A stretch of DNA of 64,000 nt from Kribbella jiaozuonensis (GTDB lineage Bacteria; Actinomycetota; Actinomycetes; Propionibacteriales; Kribbellaceae): assembly GCF_005233875.1 (NCBI RefSeq), contig NZ_SZPZ01000002.1, forward strand, positions 1,550,001 through 1,614,000, written 5' to 3'. Each line of letters begins with the position of its first letter. Positions within the stretch are counted from its first letter, which is position 1. The translations under genes and the position numbers were made by a program. Under the pieces are notes generated by a model that was not told where the DNA came from, did no database searches, and saw only the letters and a list, made by a program, of their open reading frames with translations. Shown piece by piece: positions 50,626-58,031 of the stretch.

Positions 50626-51363
50626 TCACCCACGCAGTATGGCGAGATCGCGCTCGGCGTACATCCGGTGATGCCACTCCTCACCCAGAATGCAGCCGAG
50701 GCACCGGCTGACCTCGAAGCTCTCCGACTCGGGATAGCCCGGCTCGGTCACCGGCACGGTCATCTCGCCCAGCTGCTCATCGGTCAACCCGGCGAACACC
50801 TCCCGCACGGTCCCCATCCGATCGGCCCGCAACGCAAGCACCTCGTCGAGCGACGGCCGTACGGCGCGATCGCGCGGAACCCCCGGTACGTCGGACATCT
50901 CGTCGTGCGGCAGATCCAGCGGGTCCCACGGAGCCGGATCGCCCAGCACAGCACGCCGTACCCAGGCATCCGTCGCGAAGACCAGGTGCCGCTGCGTCTC
51001 GATGAACGACCACTCGCCGTCGACGGACTCGTGCAGCAGCTCCTCCGGCATCGCCCGGGCACGCTCGACGGTCTCGGCCCACAACCGCTCGAGCAGCTCC
51101 CACGCCTCCCGGTACCCGTCGGCGTCGGCCGGGCTCATCTTCGCCCGATCCGGGTGCCGGCGGTTGAGCTCGGCATCGATCAGCGGTACGACGTCCACGC
51201 CCCACACGCGCAGGTTGTCGATATCTCCGTCGATCGACACATCCACCACCCGGGCCGCACGGATCGTCACCCCGGTCAGGTCGACCTTGTCGAACACCGC
51301 GTCGCGAAGCCGCACGTCCTCGAACCGTGCCCCGCTCAGATCCTGCTCCTTGAACTCAGCCAC
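50626..51363 (-). CDS. Pentapeptide-repeat plus DinB domain protein
   Basis: 245 residues. The first 55 carry pentapeptide-type repeats (EQDLSGARFEDVRLRDAVFD and the next two units). From about 60 on it is a DinB-like four-helix bundle with His in SFIETQRHLVFATDAW, and late GEEWHHRMYAERD. GTG start with GGGAAGG upstream. A metal-dependent transferase-type role is inferred. It is cotranscribed with the PCD-VOC fusion gene (5-base spacing). Confidence 0.82.
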   Translation of the reverse strand: MAEFKEQDLSGARFEDVRLRDAVFDKVDLTGVTIRAARVVDVSIDGDIDNLRVWGVDVVPLIDAELNRRHPDRAKMSPADADGYREAWELLERLWAETVERARAMPEELLHESVDGEWSFIETQRHLVFATDAWVRRAVLGDPAPWDPLDLPHDEMSDVPGVPRDRAVRPSLDEVLALRADRMGTVREVFAGLTDEQLGEMTVPVTEPGYPESESFEVSRCLGCILGEEWHHRMYAERDLAILRG

Positions 51364-51389
51364 CCGTCCACCTTCCCGCGAGCGCGGCA

Positions 51390-51433
51390 CGGACGACAAG
51401 ACGTCCGATGTGACCAGGTCCGTGATAGACCTG
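51390..51433. promoter_or_regulatory. Two perfect dyads upstream of the UMP kinase gene
   Basis: CGGACG (51390-51395)/CGTCCG (51402-51407), spacer 6, and CAGGTC (51415-51420)/GACCTG (51428-51433), spacer 7. They lie between the pentapeptide-DinB gene and pyrH. Possible operators for either gene. Confidence 0.4.
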
Positions 51434-51469
51434 CTGGCGATCACCGCCTTCTGATCGGAACGGAGCGGC

Positions 51470-52177
51470 ATGTACCGCAGGCTCGTGCTCAAGTTGTCCG
51501 GGCAGGCGATCGCCGGCCCCGACGAGTTCGGATTCAACAGCGATCGGCTCACGCATCTCGCGAACGAGGTGATCGCGTTGCGTGCCACCGGCGTACAAGT
51601 CGCGGTGGTGGTCGGCGGCGGGAACGTGTTCCGCGGGAACCGGGCCGACGACTGGGGTATCGACCGGGTCGAGGCGGACAACATCGGCATGCTCGGCACC
51701 GTGATCAACGCGGTACTGCTCCGCGGGCGACTGGCTGCGCTCGGCGCACACGGCGTACGGCTGATGACGGCGATCCCAATTGACAACCTCGCCGAGCCGT
51801 ACATCCGGCTCCGCGCACTCCGGCACCTGGAGAAGGGCTCGATCGTCCTGCTTGCGTGCGGCAACGGGCAGCCGTTCACCACCACCGACTACCCCTCGGT
51901 CCAGCGGGCCGTGGAACTGGAAGCCGACGCGCTGCTCGTCGCGAAGAACGGCACGGACGGCGTGTACGACGCCGACCCGAACAAGAACCCCGACGCGAAG
52001 CGCTTCGACCACCTCACCTACACCGAGGTCATCGACCGCGGGCTGGGCGTGATGGACCAGTCCGCCTTCATCCTCGCCCGCGACCACCACCTCCCCCTCC
52101 ACGTCTTCGACATCGACCGCACCGGCGCCGCCTCCGCCATCGTCAACGGCACCCCGGTCGGGACAACCATCATCTGA
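51470..52177 (+). CDS. pyrH: UMP kinase-like protein, divergent PyrH
   Basis: 235 residues, amino-acid-kinase fold. Phosphate loop region VVVGGGNVFRGN near 47-58, NIGMLGTVIN near 73, TTTDYPSVQRAVELEAD near 140, and the closing LTYTEVIDRGLGVMDQSAFILARD. It phosphorylates UMP to UDP. Two sites differ from typical PyrH: KLSGQA for KLSGEA and CGNGQPF for the usual GTGNPF. The normal frr/tsf neighbours are absent, so this may be a second copy; the main pyrH would then lie elsewhere. Confidence 0.88.
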   Translation: MYRRLVLKLSGQAIAGPDEFGFNSDRLTHLANEVIALRATGVQVAVVVGGGNVFRGNRADDWGIDRVEADNIGMLGTVINAVLLRGRLAALGAHGVRLMTAIPIDNLAEPYIRLRALRHLEKGSIVLLACGNGQPFTTTDYPSVQRAVELEADALLVAKNGTDGVYDADPNKNPDAKRFDHLTYTEVIDRGLGVMDQSAFILARDHHLPLHVFDIDRTGAASAIVNGTPVGTTII

Positions 52178-52273
52178 CGGAGGTTGTAGCAGTGCGCTAA
52201 ATGGTTTGTCGCGGCCCGGCCTGAATTGGTGTACTCGAACGCGTACGAGCAGGTGCCTAGTAAGGAGTCCGTC

Positions 52274-52375
52274 ATGCGACCTCGCTTCATGTCTGTTGCT
52301 GATCGGACTGTCACCTGTTCAAAGGACATGAAGCTGCGTGGAAGTACTGAATCTTGGGATCCTGGCGCATGTTGA
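52274..52375 (+). CDS. Putative leader ORF overlapping the ribosomal protection gene
   Basis: 33 codons starting MRPRFMSVADRTVTCSKDM, with a strong AAGGAG (52262-52267) 6 nt before its ATG. Its last 38 bases overlap the start of the ribosomal protection gene (52338) in another frame and end at TGA 52373-52375. The downstream GTG has a much weaker ribosome site, so translation of the leader would directly affect it. Typical of translational attenuation or reinitiation control of resistance genes; the mechanism is inference. Confidence 0.55.
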   Translation: MRPRFMSVADRTVTCSKDMKLRGSTESWDPGAC

Positions 52376-54290
52376 CGCCGGAAAGACCAGCCTGACCGAG
52401 CGGCTGCTGTACACCGCCGGAGTCATCGACGAGGTCGGTAGCGTCGACGACGGCAACACCCAGACCGACTCACTCGCGCTCGAACGCCAGCGCGGGATCA
52501 CGATCAAGTCCGCTGTCGTCTCGTTCGCGATCGGCGACGTGACCGTCAACCTGATCGACACCCCGGGCCACCCGGACTTCATCGCGGAGGTGGAGCGCGC
52601 GCTGAGCGTGCTCGACGGCGCGGTCCTGGTGATCTCGGCCGTCGAGGGCGTCCAGGCGCAGACCCGCGTCCTGATGCGGACGCTCCAGCGGCTGCGCATC
52701 CCGACGCTGATCTTCGTCAACAAGCTCGACCGACCGGGTGCGCAGTACGACGGCGTGCTGCGTCAGATCGCGACGAAGCTGACCCCGGCGATCGTCCCGA
52801 TGGGCGAGGCGACCCACCTCGGCACGCCCGAGGCGGCGTTCAAGCCGATCGTGCAGGAGGACGCCCTCCTCGAGGTCCTCACCGAGCAGGACGACGACCT
52901 GCTGGAGCGGTACGTCGACGGCGAGCCGCTCGCGCTGCACGAGGCGTTCACCGCCCAGACCCACCAAGCGCGAGTGCACCCGGTGTACTTCGGGTCGGCG
53001 ATCACCGGCGCGGGTACGGAAGCCCTCACCGACGGCATCCGCGACCTACTCCCCCGCGCCCGCACGGACGGCAGCCAGCTCGACGGGTCCGTCTTCAAGG
53101 TCGAGCGCGGACCGGCAGGCGAGAAGATCGCGTACGTCCGGATGTTCTCGGGTACGGCGCACGTCCGCGACCGGATCCGCTTCGGCGAGAGCGACGCGAA
53201 GATCACCGCACTGCACGTGATCGGTGAAGGCCAGGCGAACGCCGTACCGGCAGGTCGGATCGGCAAGTTCTGGGGTCTGGCCGACGTCCAGATCGGTGAC
53301 CGCATCACCGCAACCGACGACCCCGAGCCGCGGACGACCACGGCCTTCTTCGCGCCGCCGACCCTGGAGACCGTGATCTCGGCGCGGAAGCCGTCCGACA
53401 AGGGCAACCTGCGCGTCGCGCTCACCCAGCTCGCCGAGCAGGACCCGTTGATCAACCTGCGCCAGGACGACCTCCGCCAGGAGACCTACGTATCGCTGTA
53501 CGGCGAGGTGCAGAAGGAGGTCATCGAGACGACACTGGCGACCGAGTTCGGGCTCGAGGTCGACTTCCGCGAGACGACCACGATCTGCATCGAGCGACTC
53601 GTCGGTACCGGCGCGGCGGTCGAGTTCAACAAGAAGGACGCGAACCCGTTCCTCGCCACCATCGGGTTGCGCGTCGAACCGGCACCGGTCAACGCCGGCG
53701 TCAGCTTCGAACTCCAGGTCGAGCTCGGCTCGATGCCGTACGCGTTCATCAAGGCCGTCGAGGAGACGGTCCGCGAGACGCTGCACCAGGGCGTCCACGG
53801 CTGGCAGATCCCTGACGCGCACGTCGTGATGACGCACTCGGGGTACTCCGCCCGCCAGAGCCACGCGCATGCGGTGTTCGACAAGAGCATGTCCAGCACG
53901 GCCGGCGACTTCCGCAACCTCACCCCGCTGGTCCTGATGACGGCGCTCCAGGAAGCAGGCACGACGGTGCACGAGCCGATGCACCACTTCCAGCTGGAGC
54001 TCCCGACCGACACCACGCGCGCCGTCCTCGCGGCCCTCGCACGTCTCCGGGCGATCCCGCAGGTCCCGGCGCTCGCCGCGGAAACCTCAACCCTGGAAGG
54101 AGAAATCCCCGCGGCCGCCGTGTACGAGCTCGAGCAGCAACTTCCTGCCCTCACCCGCGGCGAAGGAGTCCTGGAGTCGGCGTTCGAGCGGTACCACCCC
54201 GTCACCGGCCCGATCCCGGAACGCCCGCGCACCGACCACGACCCGCTCCACCGCCGCGAGTACCTGCTGCACATTCAGCGCCGGGTATAG
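52338..54290 (+). CDS. Tetracycline-type ribosomal protection protein (Tet(M)/Otr(A) family GTPase)
   Basis: 650 residues, EF-G paralogue. G1 is AHVDAGKT at residues 10-17, G3 DTPGHPD at 74-80, G4 NKLD at 128-131. The C-terminal domain IV has HSGYSARQSHAHAVFDKSMSSTAGDFRNLTP, similar to the loop that displaces tetracycline from the decoding site. Acts on the ribosome in the cytosol. GTG start. A short leader ORF overlaps its 5' end. Resistance in this host is inferred. It overlaps the convergent PrmC-like gene by 16 bases. Confidence 0.93.
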   Translation: MEVLNLGILAHVDAGKTSLTERLLYTAGVIDEVGSVDDGNTQTDSLALERQRGITIKSAVVSFAIGDVTVNLIDTPGHPDFIAEVERALSVLDGAVLVISAVEGVQAQTRVLMRTLQRLRIPTLIFVNKLDRPGAQYDGVLRQIATKLTPAIVPMGEATHLGTPEAAFKPIVQEDALLEVLTEQDDDLLERYVDGEPLALHEAFTAQTHQARVHPVYFGSAITGAGTEALTDGIRDLLPRARTDGSQLDGSVFKVERGPAGEKIAYVRMFSGTAHVRDRIRFGESDAKITALHVIGEGQANAVPAGRIGKFWGLADVQIGDRITATDDPEPRTTTAFFAPPTLETVISARKPSDKGNLRVALTQLAEQDPLINLRQDDLRQETYVSLYGEVQKEVIETTLATEFGLEVDFRETTTICIERLVGTGAAVEFNKKDANPFLATIGLRVEPAPVNAGVSFELQVELGSMPYAFIKAVEETVRETLHQGVHGWQIPDAHVVMTHSGYSARQSHAHAVFDKSMSSTAGDFRNLTPLVLMTALQEAGTTVHEPMHHFQLELPTDTTRAVLAALARLRAIPQVPALAAETSTLEGEIPAAAVYELEQQLPALTRGEGVLESAFERYHPVTGPIPERPRTDHDPLHRREYLLHIQRRV

Positions 54291-55039
54291 GTGCCGTGCA
54301 CAACGGTCGCGCCGAGATCGTCGTCCTCGACGATCTCGGCGTCCAGACCGTGCCCGACCATCACGTCGAGCGCGACCGGCGCCTGACGTTCACTCGTCTC
54401 GACGAAGAAGTGACCGCCCGGCGCCAGCCAATCCGTCGCCTCACTCGCCACCCGCCGGAAGACCGCGAGCCCGTCCGAACCGCCGTCCAACGTGACATGC
54501 GGTTCGTACAACCGAGCCTCGGCCGGCAGCAGACGGATCTCGTCCGTCGGCACATACGGGACGTTGGACAGCAGTACGTCGACCCGCCCACGCAACCGCT
54601 CCGGCAACGCGGCGTACAGATCACCCTGATACACCGTCCCGCCGAACGGCAGCAGGTTGCGCCGCGCGCACTCGACCGCAGCCGGCTCGATGTCCGCGGC
54701 GTACAAACTCACCTCACGCTGAGCCGCGACCGCCGCGCCGAGAGCGCCCGTGCCACAGGCCAGATCCACCACGACCGCTCCCGCCGCGGTGACCCGCAAC
54801 GCCTCCGCCACCAAGAACTCCGTACGGCGGCGCGGGATGAACACCCCGTTGTCGACCGCGATCCGCAACCCACAGAACGACGCCCAGCCCACGACGTACT
54901 CCAACGGCAGCCCGGCGACCCGCTGGTCGACCATGGATGCCAACTCGGCCTCGTCCCGGGCGGACTCCGCGATCAGTGCCGCCTCGTCCTCGGCGAACAC
55001 AGATCCCGACGCACGCAGTCGCTCAACAACAGTGGTCAC
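54275..55039 (-). CDS. PrmC/HemK-like N5-glutamine methyltransferase
   Basis: 254 residues. N-terminal helical part, then GVFIPRRRTEFLV, motif I VVDLACGTGALG near residue 93, and SNVPYVP where PrmC has NPPY. The second residue of that motif is Val, a form seen in an actinobacterial subgroup annotated as putative glutamine methyltransferase. It may methylate a protein glutamine other than release factors. GTG start. The nearby ribosomal protection GTPase makes a translation link tempting but unproven. Confidence 0.85.
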   Translation of the reverse strand: MTTVVERLRASGSVFAEDEAALIAESARDEAELASMVDQRVAGLPLEYVVGWASFCGLRIAVDNGVFIPRRRTEFLVAEALRVTAAGAVVVDLACGTGALGAAVAAQREVSLYAADIEPAAVECARRNLLPFGGTVYQGDLYAALPERLRGRVDVLLSNVPYVPTDEIRLLPAEARLYEPHVTLDGGSDGLAVFRRVASEATDWLAPGGHFFVETSERQAPVALDVMVGHGLDAEIVEDDDLGATVVHGTYTRR

Positions 55040-55048
55040 AGGACAGTT

Positions 55049-55999
55049 CTATCCGAAAGCGTTCACCCCCGTGAGCTCGGCCGAGACCGTCCACAGCCGC
55101 GCCGCCGACACCGGGTCGATCGCATACGGCCGTACGCCGGGAGCGTCGTCGGTCGACACCTCCGCGATCTCACAGTCCTCGCAGAACACGCCACCGAGCC
55201 CGTCGAGCTGCGGCGACGTCGCGGCCCACACCTGTGTCGCGGCGCCCTGCGCCGGACTCTTGAACGCCGTGCTGAGCGGATTGCCGTCCTCGTCGATCCA
55301 GCCGAAGTCGACCATCTCTTGCTTCTCGAGGTGCCGCTGCAACGGCGTCAGGATCCCGCCCGGGTGCAGCGCGAACGCCCGCACGCCGGAATCCTTGCCG
55401 AGGGCATCGAGCTGGACCGCGAACAGCACGTTGGCCGTCTTCGCCTGCCCGTACGCCTGCCACTTGTCGTACCCCTGCCGGAACTCCAGGTCGTCCCAGC
55501 GGATGTCCGACCGGCGATGCCCGGTCGACGACACCGACACGACCCGCGCGCCGCCGTCGGCCACGAGCGCCGGCCACAACCGGTTCACCAGCGCGAAGTG
55601 ACCCAGGTGGTTGGTCGCGAACTGCGCCTCCCAGCCCGGACCGACCCGTGTCTCCGGGGCGGCCATGATCGCGGCGTTGTCGATCATGATGTCGACCGAC
55701 CGCCCAGATGCGAGGAACCGGTCCGCGAACGCCTTCACGCTGTCCAGGTCGCCAAGATCCAGCTCGTCGATCTCGACATCATCGACCCCGGCCAGCGCCT
55801 CCCGCGCCGCATCCGGACGACGGGCCGGTACGACGACGTGTGCGCCGGCCTTGGTCAGCGCCTTGGTGGTCTCCAGACCGAGACCGGAGTATCCGCCGGT
55901 GACGATCGCCAGCTTGCCGGTCAGGTCGATCCCGGCGAGGACCTCGTCCGCGGTGCTGTCGTGCCCGAAACCCGAGCCGATCTTGTGTTGTTCACCCAT
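55049..55999 (-). CDS. SDR family oxidoreductase (retinol dehydrogenase-like)
   Basis: 316 residues. Cofactor motif VTGGYSGLGLET near 34-45, NAA in IDNAAIMA, Ser in VVSVSSTGHR, and Tyr-x3-Lys in YGQAKTAN. C-terminal extension as in plant/animal retinol-dehydrogenase-like SDRs. Substrate unknown. TAGGCT on the minus strand (56007-56012) lies 7 nt before the ATG. It is followed 9 bases later by the PrmC-like gene and may be cotranscribed. Confidence 0.9.
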   Translation of the reverse strand: MGEQHKIGSGFGHDSTADEVLAGIDLTGKLAIVTGGYSGLGLETTKALTKAGAHVVVPARRPDAAREALAGVDDVEIDELDLGDLDSVKAFADRFLASGRSVDIMIDNAAIMAAPETRVGPGWEAQFATNHLGHFALVNRLWPALVADGGARVVSVSSTGHRRSDIRWDDLEFRQGYDKWQAYGQAKTANVLFAVQLDALGKDSGVRAFALHPGGILTPLQRHLEKQEMVDFGWIDEDGNPLSTAFKSPAQGAATQVWAATSPQLDGLGGVFCEDCEIAEVSTDDAPGVRPYAIDPVSAARLWTVSAELTGVNAFG

Positions 56000-56006
56000 G
56001 GTGAGC

Positions 56007-56012
56007 AGCCTA
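56007..56012 (-). promoter_or_regulatory. Putative -10 box of the SDR gene (leaderless)
   Basis: TAGGCT on the minus strand, 7 nt before the ATG at 55999. Confidence 0.45.
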
Positions 56013-56033
56013 TGAATTAGAGTGCGCTCAAAG

Positions 56034-56924
56034 TCAAGCCCCGAGGTGCGGATCCTGCCGCAACGACTCCGCCAACCGCTGCAGCGCCGGGTTCGGATTG
56101 TCCGGGCTCCAGCACGCGTGCAGCGTCACCGAGTGCGCATCGGCCGCATCCAGTTCGCGGTACCGGACGCCCTCGACGCCCATCGCCATGATCGACCGCG
56201 GGATCAAGGCACATCCGAGACCGGCCCGCACCAGCGCGAGCATCGTCGGCACCTGCGAGGCGAGCTGACTCACGGCGTACCGATCCATCCCGATCATCGC
56301 CGCACAGATGTCATGCAAGTACTGCGAACCCTCCGGGCTGTACCCGATGTAGTCGTCGGTCGCATCCACCAGGGCGACCGGCCCGTCCCCGTCGGCCAGC
56401 GGATGCGATGCCGGTACGGCGAGCACCAGGTCCTCCGAATGCACGAGCATCGACTCGAACTGTGCCGGGATCGGCGGCCGGACGAGACCGAGGTCGATCT
56501 CCAGGTTCGCCAGCGCCTCGAACTGCGCCGGGCTGACGAGCTCGGTCAGCTCGGCCGTCACCCCGGGCGTGCGCTTGCCGACCATGGTCAGGAAGTCCGC
56601 GAGTACGGCGTACGCCCCGATCGCGGTGAACGCGAGCCGCAGCGTCCCGGTCGTCCCGTCGGCCGCGCGGCGGGTTGCCTCCGGAGCGACCTCGAGCAGC
56701 GCGAGGACCCGGCGGGCGTGCTCGAGGAACACGTCGCCGGCCGCGGTCAGCCGTACGCCGCGGCCGGTGCGGTCGAACAGCCGGACGTCGAGGCTGCGTT
56801 CGAGGCCCTGGATCTGGCGGGTCAGCGGCGGCTGGGTCAGGTTGAGCCGCTGGGCAGCTCGGCCGTAGTGCAGTTCCTCGGCGACTGCGACGAATCCGCG
56901 GAGTTGCTGGAGCGACATGTCCAT
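56034..56924 (-). CDS. LysR family transcriptional regulator
   Basis: 296 residues. Winged helix with LHYGRAAQRLNLTQPPLTRQI near 20-40, then a periplasmic-binding-like effector domain (LGLVRPPIPAQFESMLVHSE, LVRAGLGCALIPRSI). Similar to the CynR/CatR-type regulators of aromatic or organic acid catabolism. The ATG at 56924 fits a -10 box at 56931-56936. Divergent by 70 bases from the dehydrogenase-transport operon and almost certainly its regulator. Confidence 0.92.
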   Translation of the reverse strand: MDMSLQQLRGFVAVAEELHYGRAAQRLNLTQPPLTRQIQGLERSLDVRLFDRTGRGVRLTAAGDVFLEHARRVLALLEVAPEATRRAADGTTGTLRLAFTAIGAYAVLADFLTMVGKRTPGVTAELTELVSPAQFEALANLEIDLGLVRPPIPAQFESMLVHSEDLVLAVPASHPLADGDGPVALVDATDDYIGYSPEGSQYLHDICAAMIGMDRYAVSQLASQVPTMLALVRAGLGCALIPRSIMAMGVEGVRYRELDAADAHSVTLHACWSPDNPNPALQRLAESLRQDPHLGA

Positions 56925-56930
56925 GCGTGC

Positions 56931-56936
56931 ACGGTA
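56931..56936 (-). promoter_or_regulatory. Putative -10 box of the LysR gene (leaderless)
   Basis: TACCGT on the minus strand, 6 nt before the ATG at 56924. Confidence 0.5.
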
Positions 56937-56966
56937 TCGGTTCATGCGCAATCGGGCTTGGACCTG

Positions 56967-56992
56967 CATAACGGAATGCGCTTACCGTCATG
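56967..56992. promoter_or_regulatory. 26-bp imperfect dyad over the operon promoter
   Basis: Symmetric about 56979/56980 with 10 of 13 base pairs matched (left half begins CATAACGG, right half ends CCGTCATG). It contains the -10 box TACCGT (56983-56988) of the divergent operon and ends 2 bases before the ATG at 56995. A bound protein would block transcription initiation. Confidence 0.55.
56983..56988 (+). promoter_or_regulatory. Putative -10 box of the catabolic operon (leaderless)
   Basis: TACCGT with 6 nt to the ATG at 56995. A possible -35, TTGGAC, is at 56958-56963 (19-base spacer). Confidence 0.5.
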
Positions 56993-56994
56993 CC

Positions 56995-58020
56995 ATGCCG
57001 AAACTCGCCGCACTCTTCTCACCCGAACGTGCCGCCGATGTCGTCGACGCGAACACTCGACAGCTGCTCGAGGACCGTTTCGAGGTGCTCTGGGCAACGT
57101 CGGAGCACGCCGCCGGCCCCGGATCCGCCGCGAAACCGCCGGCCCTCGATCCGGCCGCCGTACCTGAGCTGGCCGCCGGCGCCGACGTCCTGCTCACCAG
57201 CTGGGGTACGCCGCACCTCGGCAAGGAGCTGTGGTCGGACGGCAACGGTCCGAAGGTCGTCGCGCACGCGGCCGGCACCGTCAAGAACCTGATCGACCCG
57301 GTGATCCTCGACCAAGGTGTCGCGGTCTTCTCGGCAGGTCCGCGGATCGCTTGGTCGGTCGGTGAGTACTGCCTCGCGTCGATGCTCACGCTGGCGCGGC
57401 GGCTGCCCCGGTTCGACGGCGCGGTCCGCGCGGGCGGGTGGAAGCAGACGGAGTACCGCGGTCATGAACTGGCCGGCGCGAAGGTCGGCATCATCGGCGC
57501 GAGCAGCACCGCGCGGGCGTTGATCACGCTGCTGAAGCCGTTCGGCTGCGACCTGGCCGTCTACGACCCGTACCTGACGGCCGAGCGCGCCGGCGAACTC
57601 GGCGTACGGACGACGACGCTCGAGGACGCGGCCAGCGGGCCGTTCCTCAGCATCCACGTTCCGAACGTGCCGGAGACGAAGGGCATGATCACCCGCGCCC
57701 TGATCGAGAACCTGCCGAACGGCGCGGTCGTCGTGAACTCTTCCCGCGGACCGGCCATCGATCAACAAGCGTTGCTCGAGCACGCGCTCGACGGGCGGAT
57801 CTACGCGGCGCTCGACGTCTACGACCCCGAACCACCGCAGTTCGACGCGAAGACGCTCGCGGCCTCGAATCTCCTGCTCACGCCCCATATCGCTGGTGAC
57901 ACCGCGGAGGGGCACCTCGCGCTCGCTGGCTACGTGCTCAAGGACGCACTGCAGTGGCTCGACAACGGCACTCGCGGACCGAGCTTCGTCGATCCCGCGT
58001 CGTGGTCGATCGCGGCGTGA
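56995..58020 (+). CDS. D-2-hydroxyacid dehydrogenase family protein with altered NAD motif
   Basis: 341 residues. Two-domain D-isomer hydroxyacid dehydrogenase fold. Catalytic Arg in NSSRGPAID, Glu in DVYDPEPP, and His in LLTPHIAGDTAE are present. The nucleotide loop reads GIIGASSTARAL, so only the first Gly of the usual G-x-G-x2-G remains. It may use NAD(P) in a modified way or have lost normal binding. First gene of the catabolic operon. Likely oxidises or reduces a sugar-derived 2-hydroxy/2-keto acid. Confidence 0.88.
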   Translation: MPKLAALFSPERAADVVDANTRQLLEDRFEVLWATSEHAAGPGSAAKPPALDPAAVPELAAGADVLLTSWGTPHLGKELWSDGNGPKVVAHAAGTVKNLIDPVILDQGVAVFSAGPRIAWSVGEYCLASMLTLARRLPRFDGAVRAGGWKQTEYRGHELAGAKVGIIGASSTARALITLLKPFGCDLAVYDPYLTAERAGELGVRTTTLEDAASGPFLSIHVPNVPETKGMITRALIENLPNGAVVVNSSRGPAIDQQALLEHALDGRIYAALDVYDPEPPQFDAKTLAASNLLLTPHIAGDTAEGHLALAGYVLKDALQWLDNGTRGPSFVDPASWSIAA

Positions 58021-58031
58021 GAGGAACGGCC

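Noticed and set aside
54296..56020. 574-codon open frame on the plus strand over the PrmC-like and SDR genes
   Set aside because: Arg-rich translation without domains, opposite two genes with clear motifs.
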